Positions 35,124-46,375 of a stretch of DNA of 64,000 bases are shown here, piece by piece. Made by a program: the position numbers and the translations under genes. The notes below the pieces were generated by a model, which had not been told where the DNA came from, ran no database searches, and saw nothing but the letters and a program-made list of their open reading frames with translations. Origin of the DNA: Phorcus lineatus (lineage: Eukaryota > Mollusca > Gastropoda > Trochida > Trochidae); assembly GCA_921293015.1 (NCBI GenBank), contig OV121084.1:20216960-20280959 (forward strand), in the 5' to 3' direction. Positions within the stretch are counted from its first letter, which is position 1, and the number at the start of each line of letters is the position of its first letter.

Positions 35124-37222
35124 GTCAGTACACATGATAACTCTACTGTAAAGATGTGCATGTAATCTATTAATACCATTTTTCTTCAATCAGTAGAAAT
35201 CAGAGTGAGTCCATTATCTGTTAGTCATTTCCCACTTCTCCTCCCCAACTAATGCACTGTGGTAAGCATTTTCTCTGAAACCTTAACACTTAACTAAGAA
35301 AGCCCACATTTTTAGATTGTTATTTTTGGAGACTCAAAATTGTAGATTTTGTCTTTTAAAAGCCACCCTCTAATCTTCTTTCATCTTTTACCCTGAAATT
35401 GATAACATTAATTAGGAATTTAAAATTTTGAGAATGTCATATCTTTGTTGGATTGATACCAAGATGTGTAAATTTCATTGTTCTACTCCATGAAATAAAG
35501 CAGATAAAACATTTTAAGAGCTTTGATATAAAAATTTGTGTAATCATATTGCTGTGGTAATAGCATTCAAAGCCCAATTTCATTTTTGTAGTATAATTCA
35601 AAGCAGAATATGAGTTTGTGTCCAGTGAATGATGCATCTGGTTACCTGCATTTGAGGCTGAGCCAAGTGTTCAATGTTTAGCTCATTTGCTCAAAAATAT
35701 AAGATTCATTTCATCAAATGTAAAGGAATAAAATGATTTTTACCTCATGTAATCTAATTGCAATGTGATCATTCAGCTGTATCAGCTTTTACACACATAA
35801 TTTGTTATCTCCCCCTATTGTTTGTTTCTGGGGCCAAACATGGGGTCAGCAATGGCTTGATCAGAAGTTCTTTAAGACAGTCACTGTTTTTTTAATTCAT
35901 GTTTCTTTTCTTCATATACCATTGAAACAATATACAAGTATTTGTTTTCAAAATTATTGTGAAATCATGGTAATAACAAGCAGTTCAAACAAACTGCTAA
36001 TTACTTTTTACATAAAATTTACCTTTTTACAAGGTATGATAAACAATAAACAATGCTAAAGTACTTGAAATGTACTTATAATTTTAAGTACTTCCATAGT
36101 TTACTTAAGTACAAGTACAAATAATTTGTAAAAATAATTAAAAGTACTTATGTACATCAAGTACATTGAAAATTGTACATTAGTACAAAAGTTAGTTCAA
36201 AGTATCCAATCTAGTTCACAAATATGATTAAATCTCAAATCAAGTTTTTATTTCTCCTGGAACAAGTTTTTAAAACTTCTAACCGTTTTCATTATCAATG
36301 ATTTATGTATCCACTTTGTGTACACATAAAATGCACTTTAAATTTGAGCCTGGAGTCAATTCCACAAACATTCAAGTATTACCTTTAGTTCCCGCCATAT
36401 GAATCCTACATCCAGCGCATGCACCTTTGAGATTTATATATCATTCTCTCCCAACAGAGGTAGCTCCGTCATAAATTTTTATACAACCTCTGTCTGAATA
36501 CAAAGGTTTCTCGGTCTTCTGGCACTCTCCCCTAGCGGGACAATATTGCAACTTAAACTACCTGGCTATATTTCAGCCAATGAAAACAACGAATGCATGA
36601 ATAACATATTTTATGTCACACATGCCTGTGCAATGAAACAGTCGGAAAATGAGGCATTTGTGTACTGTAAAGATGACCCAAAGTGCAAGGTGCATATTCG
36701 AATAAAGTTTAGCTTTTGGGAAGCTTACGGAAATAATTTAAGCGATTTGAATGATACCTTTTGAAAAGGCATCGCTGATTGCACAACTATTTTTGATTGC
36801 ATCCAATCAGCGTTCTACATTTCATGCACAAGAAACCTTAGAATTAAGACAGAGGTTTTTTGACGGAGCTACATCTGTTAGGAGAGAATGTTTATATATG
36901 GGAGTAATGACAACACACACTCCATTATGTGTGTTCAGAAATCATCAAAATGCACAACAGGGTTGAGAATATATAGTGTGCATTGCATTGCCATAGGGAG
37001 GAAAGCATTTTAAGTCCAAATACAAAATTGGAAAATCTCCCTCTTTGCATCACATGCTGTATTTTCAAATATTTGTGCTCGTATGCAAATCATATATTGT
37101 TACTATAGATCTGTTTTTAAAATATTGAGTGTTTTACATCAAGTAATTTATTATAAAGCATAGAGCTTCAGCGCACTACCTGTGTTTTCTTTTATAAGAT
37201 TAACATTTGTTTTATTCATGAG
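35124..37222 (+). other. TARBP1 intron 6
   Basis: Phase-2 intron. Holds a cluster of AAGTACTT-like motifs (36055-36190) and a MITE-like element (36431-36902); otherwise unrecognised. Confidence 0.8.
36431..36902. mobile_element. MITE-like element with about 65-bp terminal inverted repeats
   Basis: The left end (CATTCTCTCCCAACAGAGGT, AGCTCCGTCA, ACAACCTCTGTCTGAAT) is the near reverse complement of the right end (TTAAGACAGAGG, GACGGAGCTACATCTGTTAG, GAGAGAATGT). The interior (about 330 bp) has no meaningful ORF. Non-autonomous; superfamily not assigned. Confidence 0.75.
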
Positions 37223-37319
37223 GGACGTGCTGGTGAGGCTGATGACAACCCTGGAGCCCTTGCCCAAGGGTGCTATACAGTGCAACCTGCTGCAAACTGT
37301 GCTACACCTGACAGACACG
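37223..37319 (+). CDS. TARBP1: TARBP1 exon 7
   Basis: 97 bases after TTATTCATGAG, donor GTATGA. With AA from exon 6 reads KDVLVRLMTTLEPLPKGAIQ, then CNLLQTVLHLTDT; ends in phase 0. Confidence 0.88.
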
Positions 37320-37539
37320 GTATGAACCTTCTATGTGTCACTATGTCATTCCTCTCAGTCTTTCCTTTGTTATACAGGTACCTTGGCATTGAGGATTGTG
37401 AATTGTAGATTTTGTGATTCTGTGGCTATTACTATATGGACCCCTAGGGCAATGCCCAAATAACTATTTTCACCTGGGTGTATTTTCAGAAGGAAAAGGT
37501 CGAGAAAGCTTGGGAGATGAGATATATTATCATATTATT

Positions 37540-38105
37540 TTTAAGAATGACACTGAAAGGTCCAATGGGCTTATGACACGGCAAGACGTCCAGCATTCGT
37601 CCGTCCGTCCATTCATGCGTCTGTAAACTTTTTGCTATTTTATCTTCTTTTTCAAAACCATTGACTCCCAAAATCATAAATAAGGGCCACAAGGACCACA
37701 CCTTAAAACCTTCTTTAATCTTATCCACAAAACAAGAAGCCTTGAAAGCTGAAACCTTGTGTACATACTCATTTGCTAATGGGGATTTTAATTTATAGAT
37801 TTGGTGACCCTGTAACACCTAATTAGGGCAAGGGGACCACGCCCAAAAAACCTATTTTCATATTCTTCACCAAAGGAAGAGGCCTGGAAAGCGTAAACCT
37901 TGTGCTCTGAAAACCTATTTTCATCTTCTTCTCCACAAGCAAAATGCCTAGAAAGCTAACACCTTATGTAATTCTCCTAAGCAAATGGGAATTATGATTT
38001 ATAGATTTCATGATTCTGTGGCCCCAAAATGGTGACACTGTGACCATTTGTAAAATGAATTATGGATAGAGAGCTACAGAGCCAATGGCTCTATTTTAAT
38101 CATTT
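37540..38105 (+). repeat. Dispersed repeat, 'GACCCTGTAACC' family, copy 3
   Basis: Near-complete copy: head CTGAAAGGTCCAATGGGCTT with CCGTCCGTCC, internal 145-bp units with GGTGACCCTGTAACACC and ATTTTCATCTTCTTC, tail GAGCTACAGAGCCAATGGCT. Fills most of intron 7. Confidence 0.7.
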
Positions 38106-38233
38106 CCGGTCATAGAGCAGACCTGATTTTGTCACCTCTGATTTATATGTTAGATAATTAGGAAGTACTTATATGTCTATAATAGGGTCTGGTGCCTGTG
38201 TTCTACTACAACTACAGATATATTATGTTTCAG

Positions 38234-38432
38234 AATGCGGTGAGTGTAGAAGAAATTGCAGGTCTACTGGCTGTGTTAGAGCGACGGGAGAGTCTAATGC
38301 GTGGAACATGGCTGTGGGGAGAAGTTGTGTCTTGGCTCAAGCAAACCTCTCAGAAGGGTCAGCATTGGACGGCAAGCAGTGTCTGTGCTACTATCAACAC
38401 AATGGTCACTGAGTTTTTGGACGAAAATTCTG
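38234..38432 (+). CDS. TARBP1: TARBP1 exon 8
   Basis: 199 bases between TTATGTTTCAG and GTAGCT. Encodes NAVSVEEIAGLLAVLERRES, LMRGTWLWGEVVSWLKQTSQ, and ends VTEFLDENS plus one base (phase 1). RG..LW.E...WL is a family landmark. Confidence 0.9.
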
Positions 38433-38724
38433 GTAGCTTTGTTATCTTCTTATTTTCTTGAATGGAACTGTGTGAAAAATCATTGCTCCATCATCATGCT
38501 GCAAATTTAATGTCCATTGTGAAATGCTTTCTTCTCCCATTATTGTACATGATATTCATTTGCTTAGACCAATGTTTAAACTGAGATACAATGATTTTAC
38601 TTCTTTCTGGTTTGTAATTGAAATATAAATGCTCTTTGTGATTCTCTTTCTTGTTTGACACTAACATTGTTTGACATGAATCGATACAATATTTGACTTA
38701 GATCATATGTTATCTGAACATGGG

Positions 38725-39089
38725 TACCGTATTCGACATGATTAGCGCCCAGGGCACTTAAAGAATTGGTAAAAGGGGGCGCTAATTAAAACGATAAAAA
38801 TTGTCTTCAAGTTTAGTTTTCGAGTTTTCTTACGATACACATGTCTTTGAAATATGGTTTTGTAACTTTTATCATTTTGATGGTGGCTTGGGGTCATGAA
38901 ATACCCTGTATTCTTCACTTTAGTGGAAGTAAAAGACTTATTGCAAGACTGAAAAACCTTCTTCAATGAATCGGCAAGGTTAGCAATGTTGAGAGGTGGG
39001 CGCTAAATCAGGACGCATATTGTTCAGTCAAAAACGTGTTGGGATGGCGCTTATAGGGGAGTGGGCGGTTATTAAGACGAATACAGTAT
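38725..39089. mobile_element. MITE (about 365 bp) with TA ends
   Basis: The left end TACCGTATTCGACATGATTA followed by GCGCCC and the reverse complement of the right end (TACTGTATTCGTCTTAATAA, then CCGCCC) match over about 25 bp. Short GC-rich GGGCGCT blocks recur inside. No ORF. It sits in intron 8, just upstream of exon 9. Confidence 0.72.
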
Positions 39090-39199
39090 ATTGCAGTCAT
39101 TCCAAGCTGTCCATTCCTCTTTTTTATTTTTAAAGAAAAAGGACAATATTCAACTGAAATTTAAAGTTTTCTTAATTTATAATATTGAATATATTTCAG

Positions 39200-39301
39200 A
39201 CTCTGGCATTAGCAACTCAGTTTATCTCACCAAGATGAGCAGGCTCCTGGTGCTGGCAGCAGATGCAGATTTACTCCTTGTCCAAGAGGGATCTTTTCAG
39301 G
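39200..39301 (+). CDS. TARBP1: TARBP1 exon 9
   Basis: 102 bases between ATATTTCAG and GTAGGA. Reads DSGISNSVYLTKMSRLLVLA, ADADLLLVQEGSFQ plus one base (phase 1). The donor sequence GTAGGACAC resembles the repeat unit that follows. Confidence 0.87.
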
Positions 39302-40290
39302 GTAGGACACTAACATTTCTTTACACACCTACCCAAAGAAACTCCTTGATGTTGTCACCCTAAATAGGATGAACATTCACAAACCTATCTGCAGCAGATA
39401 GGACACATATATTCAAAGACATATTTACCTGAGATAAAACACACACATTCACAGACCTACCTACCTTAGAGAGCACACACATTCACAGACATGTTTTCCT
39501 CAGATAGAACACATACTCACGGACATACCTAATACAGATAGGACACACACAATCTCAGACATATCTACCCCATATAAGATTCAACCCTTCACAGACCTAT
39601 CTACCCTAGATAGACCACATGCATTCACAGATTTACCTAGCCTAAATAATATTCATACATTTACAGACAAACCTTCCCAAGATAGATTATACACATCCAC
39701 AGACCTATCTACCCAGATAGAACACACACATTCATAGACCAATCTACCCCAGATAGGACACACACATTCACAGATCTATAATCTCCAGATAGGACACACA
39801 CGTTCACAGATCTATAATCTCCAGAAGAACACACACGTTCACAGATCTATAATCTCCAGATAGAACACACACGTTCACAGATCTATAATCTCCAGATAGA
39901 ACACACACGTTCACAGATCTATAATCTCCAGATAGGACACACACATTCACAGACCTATAATCTCCAGATAGGACACACATGTTCACAGATCTATAATCTC
40001 CAGATAGAACACACACGTTCACAGATCTATAATCTCCAGATAGAACACACACATTCACAGACCTATAATCTCCAGATAGAACACACACATTCACAGATCT
40101 ATAATCTCCAGATAGAACACACACATTCACAGATCTATAATCTCCAGATAGAACACACATTCACAGACCTATCTACTCCAGATTGGACACATACATTCAC
40201 AGACCCATCTACTCCAGATTGGACACACACATTCACAGACCTATCCATACCCAGATTGGACACACTCATTCACAGACATATCTGCCCAAG
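39302..40290 (+). repeat. 36-bp minisatellite from the exon 9 donor
   Basis: Unit GATAGGACACACACATTCAC plus AGATCTATAATCTCCA, about 25 copies. The most uniform copies are 39720-40160; copies nearest the exon are diverged (GTAGGACACTAACATTTC immediately after exon 9 lines up with GATAGGACACACACATTC). The GT of the donor is replaced by AT in the units, so they are not donors. The 118-residue minus-strand ORF (12-residue period) is an artefact. A degenerate extension runs at 40450-40715. Confidence 0.85.
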
Positions 40291-40380
40291 ATACCCCCAG
40301 ACAAACAGTAGGTATTAATGAGGATTCTGGCTAAAGGGAGCCTAAAGGCTATTTTTTTCCATTATCCATAAAAGAAGGTA

Positions 40381-40430
40381 CATACATACATACATACATA
40401 CATACATACATACGTATGTACATATATATG
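40381..40430 (+). repeat. CATA microsatellite
   Basis: About eight CATA tetranucleotides followed by a palindromic TACGTATGTACATATATATG stretch; interrupts the 36-bp array. Confidence 0.9.
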
Positions 40431-40769
40431 AAAAAGTACCCTCAGAAGCCTCATTTATTCGTACTCAAACATTTACAGGACTCACACATTTACAGACCTT
40501 TCTACCCCAGATATACCACACACTCCTTGACATATCTACCGCATATAGAACACAGGCTCCTTGAGATATCTACGCCAGACACAGGCACACCTACATATCT
40601 ACCCCACATAGAAAATATGCTTCTGGACACTTCTTCATATTGGACATGCACACTTCCCCATATAGAACACAAGTACCCGGACAGGCTTCCCAACAAAGGA
40701 CACAACATTCAGTAGTCCACAAACATTTTGAACTGTTGCACTCTAGGGGATTAATTTTTTAACTTAACT

Positions 40770-41105
40770 TGCCTGAAAGGCCTAATGGGCTTATTGTATG
40801 AAATGCCTTCGTTGTCTGTCCGTCCATCTGTCCGTAATATTTTCGCAATTTCATCTTCTGCTCCAGAACCTTTGACTCAGGAAATCTGAAATCGTGTACA
40901 GACTCCTCGCTTTATAGATTTGGTGACCCTGTAACCCCAATTAAGGGCCACAGGGGCCATGCCCTAAAAACCTATTTTCACCTTTATCTCCAGAAGAATA
41001 AGGCCTAGAAAGCTGAAACCTTGTGTACAGACTTCTTAGGTGATGGGGATTCTAATTGATAGATTCTGTAATAATTTTTAGATAGCAGGATGAGCAACAG
41101 AGCCA
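40770..41105 (+). repeat. Dispersed repeat, 'GACCCTGTAACC' family, copy 4
   Basis: Head GCCTGAAAGGCCTAATGGGC, middle GGTGACCCTGTAACCCC and GGGCCACAGGGGCC, tail GGATGAGCAACAGAGCCAAT. A second tail (GCTACAGAGCCATCGGCTC) at 41880-41905 suggests that the mariner relic landed inside or beside a copy. Confidence 0.65.
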
Positions 41106-41204
41106 ATTTCCCTAGACCACCGCCACTCCCCCTCTATGATATGAGCGTGCCAGGGATTGTCCCTAAGACCCTAAACTCATTTGCATAGGCAGGCATAATA
41201 TATG

Positions 41205-41840
41205 TACGAGGGGAAGTCAATAAGTATATAGAAGTTGATATGAAACAGAAGCCAATGATTGTGAAATTTATTTTGTTTTCAATATTATCATGCTGGACCT
41301 CGATGCATTTTGCCCATTTATCTTTGAGACTGTCTATGCCCTTGAGGTAGAAGTCTTTGATTGGCCCCTCAGCCACACCTCAGTAGCTGCCTTGAGTTCA
41401 TCATCAATGCCAATTCTTGTCTCACGCAAGTCCCTTGGGCCAGATCTGGACTGTAGGGGGTTAGTTAAGTTGTTCAAAGCCACATTGTTGAAGTGCAGCC
41501 TGTGCAATACGTCTCATGTGCACTGGAGCGTTGTCATGAAGAAGCATTACTCCAGCAGTCAACATCCCGCACGTCTCCTCTTGACAGCTGCTCTCAGCTC
41601 TCAGCTCTCAGCTCTCAGCTCTCTCTTTAGATGGTTTATTGTCTATAAGTATTATGTCCCTTGAATCCCAGAAAATGGTCGCTATGATCTTGCCAGCAAA
41701 AGGCCAAGTTCTGAACCTCTTGAGTGCAGGAGAGTGCTTATGTTTCTATTGCATTGATTCTTGCTTGGTATCAGGATCTGAGTTATGAATCCATGTTTCA
41801 TCCCCTATAACCAGAAAGGCATGAAAATTATTCAGATTAG
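41205..41840 (-). pseudogene. Mariner-like transposase relic (C-terminal half)
   Basis: A terminal sequence TACGAGGGGAAGTCAATAAG after TA (41205) marks the 3' end. Reverse-strand frames encode GDETWIHNSDPDTKQ (first catalytic Asp), FWDSRDIILID, LLHDNAPVHMRRIAQAAL-like sequence (second Asp) and the tail IDSLKDKWAKCIEVQHD. Several stops and a small AGCTCTC expansion (about 41590-41625, five units) interrupt it. The N-terminal half is missing. Confidence 0.78.
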
Positions 41841-42086
41841 TACTTCATGTCTGAAAAATAACCATAAACCATGAATGACTGAATAGCTACAGAGCCATCG
41901 GCTCATTTTTTAAAATTGTTATTTTTGCACAGGGTATAATGTATAACCATTTCTTCTGATTATTATCTACACTTGTTCACATTGTTGGTGAAAAAGGCTT
42001 TATAATAAATGAGACATTTGCCTTTATTGTTGAAAACAGTGTTAATTGGAACTAAAAAAAAAAGTGTCATATTGTTATACCTGCAG

Positions 42087-42212
42087 GTCATTGCAGTTTA
42101 AAAGAAGTCGTCTTGGTAATCAACAGCATCAACTCCCATCCGTACATGTCCAGGGTGAAGGCAGACCGAGCTGTTGCTCTCCTTTCAACTGTGGCAACAG
42201 AACACCGAGCAT
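42087..42212 (+). CDS. TARBP1: TARBP1 exon 10
   Basis: 126 bases between TACCTGCAG and GTAAGT. Reads (with the base from exon 9) GHCSLKEVVLVINSINSHPY, MSRVKADRAVALLSTVATEH, RA plus T (phase 1). Its donor seeds the following array. Confidence 0.9.
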
Positions 42213-44370
42213 GTAAGTACACCACCACATTCATAACTAGCACGAAGGTACACCACCACCACATTCATACCTAGCGTGTAAGTACACCTCCACATTCACA
42301 CTTAGCATGTTGGTACACCACCACGCTCATACCTAGTAAGTAGGTACACCATCACCACATTCATACCTAGCATGTAGGTACACCATCACATTCATACCTA
42401 GGAAGTAGGTACACCACCACCACACTCACACCTAGTAAGTAGGTACACCACCACCACACTCACACCTAGTAAGTAGGTACACCATCACCACATTCATACC
42501 TAGCATGTAGGTACACCACCACATTCATACCTAGGAAGTAGGTACACCATCACCACATTCATACCTAGCATGTAGGTACACCACCACATTCATACCTAGC
42601 ATGTAGATGAACCACCACATTCCTACCTAGCATGTAGGTACACCACCACATTCCTACTTAGCATGTAGGTACACCACCACACTCATACCTAACATGTAGA
42701 TGAACCACCACATTCCTACCTAGCATGTAGGTACACCACCACATTCCTACTTAGCATGTAGGTACACCACCACATTCATATCTAACATGTAGATGAACCA
42801 CCACATTCCTACCTAGCATGTAGGTACACCACCACATTCATACCTAGCATGTAGGTACACCACCACATTCATATCTAACATGTAGATGAACCACCACATT
42901 CCTACCTAGCATGTAGGTACACCACCACATTCCTACTTAGCATGAAGGTACACCACCACATTCACACCTAGCATGTAGGTTCACCACCTCATTCACACCT
43001 AGCATGTAGCTACACCACCACATTCATATCTAGCATGAAGGTACACCATCACAACATCCATACCTAGCATGTAGGTACACCACCACCACATTCATGTATA
43101 GTATATAGATACACCACCATCACATTCACACCTATCATATAAGTACACCACCACATTCATACCTACCATGTAGGTACACCACCACATTCATGTATAGTAT
43201 ATAGATACACCACCACCACATTCATATCTACCATGTAGGTATACCACCACATTCATACCTACCATGTAGGTACACAATCACACTCAAACTTAGCATGAAG
43301 GTACACCACCACATTCATACCTACCATGTAGGTACACCACCACATTCATGTATAGTATATAGATACACCACCACCACATTCATATCTACCATGTAGGTAT
43401 ACCACCACATTCATACCTACCATGTAGGTACACAATCACACTCAAACTTAGCATGAAGGTACACCACCACATTCATACCTACCATGTAGGTACACCACCA
43501 CATTCATGTATAGTATATAGATACACCACCACCACATTCATATCTACCATGTAGGTATACCACCACATTCATACCTACCATGTAGGTACACAATCACACT
43601 CAAACTTAGCATGTAGGTACATCACCACATTCATACCTACCATGTAGGTACACAATCACACTCAAACTTAGCATGTAGGTACACCACCACCACATTCATA
43701 TCTACCATGTAGGTATACCACCACATTCATACCTACCATGTAGGTACACAATCACACTCAAACTTAGCATGAAGGTACACCACCACATTCATACCTACCA
43801 TGTAGGTACACCACCACATTCATGTATAGTATATAGATACACCACCACCACATTCATATCTACCATGTAGGTATACCACCACATTCATACCTACCATGTA
43901 GGTACACAATCACACTCAAACTTAGCATGTAGGTACACCACCACATTCATACCTACCATGTAGGTACACAATCACACTCAAACTTAGCATGTAGGTACAC
44001 CACCACATTCATACCTACCATGTAGGTACACAATCACACTCAAACTTAGCATGTAGGTACACCACCACATTCATACCTGCCATGTAGGTACACAATCACA
44101 CTCATACCTACCATATAGGTACACCACCATCACATTCACACCTAGCATGAAGGTACACCACCACCACATTCATATCTAGTATGTAGGTACACCACCAAAT
44201 TCATGCCTACCATTTAGGTACACCACCACATTCATATCTAGTATGTAGGTACACCACCACATTTTTACTTAGTATGTAGGTACACCACCACATTTTTACT
44301 TAGTATGTAGGTACACCACCACATTCATATCTAGTATGTAGGTACACCACCACATTTTTACTTAGTTATC
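42208..44370 (+). repeat. 31-bp minisatellite from the exon 10 donor (about 68 copies)
   Basis: Unit close to CTAGCATGTAGGTACACCAC plus CACATTCATAC. The exon end and donor (GAGCAT-GTAAGTACACC) form the first unit, so five exonic bases plus the donor are copied. Most later copies read CATGTAGGTA; a few keep GTAAGTA. From about 43190 a higher-order repeat of 158 bp (five units) appears: TGTATAGTAT occurs at 43191, 43349, 43507 and 43823 (the last after two periods). Confidence 0.92.
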
Positions 44371-44515
44371 TGTAAATGCAAGTGAATGCTAGGCCTACCC
44401 ATTTCACAGCATTCCAATTAGTTTTACAAACAAATCTTATCAAAGAATATGAACGTGGTTAACTGACCGCTGTTTCAGTTAACCATTCTACCGGTGATTT
44501 TTTAGTAAACTCAGT

Positions 44516-44766
44516 TACTCAGTTTGTATGCTGGTCAGTTACTCAGTTTGTATGCTGGTCAGTTACTCAGTTTGATTGAGTAGAGTGGAGGTATGGTCAG
44601 TTACTCAGTTTGATTGCTGGTCAGTTACTCAGTTTGTATGCTGATCAGTTAATCAGTTTGTATGCTGGTCAGTTACTCAGTTTGTATGCTGGTCAGTTAC
44701 TCAGTTTGTATGCTGATCAGTTAATCAGTTTGTATGCTGGTCAGTTACTCAGTTTGTATGCTGATG
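44516..44766 (+). repeat. 24-bp minisatellite abutting the exon 11 acceptor (about 10 copies)
   Basis: Unit GGTCAGTTACTCAGTTTGTA plus TGCT, with some TGATCAGTTAATCAG variants. The last unit runs straight into the acceptor (TATGCTGATGTGTTGCAG). The unit lacks an AG acceptor of its own but has CTCAG. Confidence 0.9.
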
Positions 44767-44774
44767 TGTTGCAG

Positions 44775-44881
44775 TAAGTCCAAAGTCTGGTCAACGGGAC
44801 CTAGTCAGGGATGCAGTGGAGCAGTGCTGGAACCAACTTTTCCAATATGTGGACAATCGAGTCATGCAAGACAGTCAACAG
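44775..44881 (+). CDS. TARBP1: TARBP1 exon 11
   Basis: 107 bases between TGTGTTGCAG and GTACTT. With T from exon 10 reads LSPKSGQRDLVRDAVEQCWN, QLFQYVDNRVMQDSQQ; ends in phase 0. Confidence 0.9.
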
Positions 44882-45064
44882 GTACTTTCTCAATTATCAA
44901 TACAAAAAATGATTTATCATACCCCCAGCCAACAATTTAAGATCAGAATCTGTCTGACTGATTGAAAAAAACTATTCATTAATTTTTTCAAATGTTGCAC
45001 TTGTTTTCTGTATCTCCAAATTTCAAGTGATTTGATTTCCAAATTTTGTACATACTACCTTTTT

Positions 45065-45605
45065 TAGCTAATAACGACTGGAAGGGCCGATGAGCTTACA
45101 GCATGGCATCTTGCGTCCGTCTATCAATCCGTAAACTTTTCGTTTTTTCGATTTCTTCTCATTAACCACTCACTTTAAGAAGATTATGTACAGGTACCTT
45201 GGGCAATTTGAACTTCAATCTGTAGAATTTGTGATTCTGTGGCCTCTTTTAAGGGCCAGGGGGACACATCCTTAAAACTTTTTTTCATTTTCTCCTGAGA
45301 ATGAAAAGGCCCAGAAAGCTTAAATCTTGTATACAGATTCCTTAAACCGTTAGCCTTATAAATTGTGCATTTCGGGAACATCTGGCCCCTAATAATGACC
45401 ACAGGGGCCACACTTTAAGAACCTACTTTCATCTTCTTCTCATGAATGAAAAGGGTCAGAAAAATAAAGTATTCCATATAGACTTCTTTCCTCTTGTTGC
45501 TAACTAGGATGGAGACAACCTAGGCATTGTTTTTGACATGTAAGTCATGCCTGATAATGAATGATTGTGTACACGATGAGCTGGAGAGCCCATGGCTTTA
45601 TTGTT
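45065..45605 (+). repeat. Dispersed repeat, 'GACCCTGTAACC' family, copy 5
   Basis: Head CTGGAAGGGCCGATGAGCTT, middle GAAAAGGCCCAGAAAGCTTA and GACCACAGGGGCCACACTTT, tail GATGAGCTGGAGAGCCCATG. Occupies most of intron 11. Confidence 0.65.
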
Positions 45606-45836
45606 GCTTGTTGAATTATATTTTGATGGAAGGGTTTATGTTTGAACAAATAGACCATTAATTAACATGTTGTTAAGGGTAAAAATGTTCCTGACTTATC
45701 TTTGAAAAATTAGCGTTTCCTTCGCAACTTTCTCTGTCTTGTTTTTAATCCAGATAATAACATGGCTACTATGTAACACTGCTTGATAATAGAAGGTAAC
45801 TGAAGAATAAGACAAGGATATTTGTTTTTGTTTCAG

Positions 45837-45980
45837 ATATCAGACCTTGATCTTGTTGACATGTTCTGTGCTTGTCTTAAGACATTTTGTATAGGATACC
45901 TGCAGCCTTCACAGTTCATGGAACCTCTAAATAATCTCGCTGTGTCATGCAGCAAGACCCTTCTCTCTAAAAAACCTTTG
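45837..45980 (+). CDS. TARBP1: TARBP1 exon 12
   Basis: 144 bases (48 codons) between TTTGTTTCAG and GTGAGT. Reads ISDLDLVDMFCACLKTFCIG, YLQPSQFMEPLNNLAVSCSK, TLLSKKPL; phase 0 at both ends. Confidence 0.9.
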
Positions 45981-46242
45981 GTGAGTATACAGAATAAAGA
46001 AAGGTCCTTAATTGTTATAACTCAACATGAATATCTGCCTGTGTGTGATGTTGATCCTCCAGTGATGGTGTAAGGTTAGTGACGTTAAAGTTAATGCTAA
46101 TGTTGATTGTCCCAAGCTATGAGTGTGATTCAGATTCTCATTTTGATTGCTAAGGTTGAAGTGTTCTGCGAGAACTGTAATGATGATGTCCATGGTCGCT
46201 TTGGCTGTGTAAAACATGTCATTGTAAATGTAAATGTTAATG

Positions 46243-46375
46243 GTCTCTTGAACTAGGCTAGGGATGTTTATATTTATGCTTATGATTGCAATCTCTTGAA
46301 CTAGGCGAATTATGTTTATATTTATGCTTATGATTGTAATCTCTTGAACTAGGCTAGGGATGTTTATGTTTTAAG
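46243..46375 (+). repeat. Three diverged 48-bp units
   Basis: CTCTTGAACTAGGC occurs at 46245, 46293 and 46341, exactly 48 bp apart, each followed by a GTTTAT(A/G)TTTATGCTTATGATTG-like stretch. The period and layout (TCTCT..AGG...GTTT...CTTATG.TTG) are those of the giant array 1.3 kb downstream. Confidence 0.75.

Noticed and set aside
39804..40160. 118-residue minus-strand ORF with a 12-residue period
   Set aside because: Artefact of the 36-bp array, whose length is a multiple of three.
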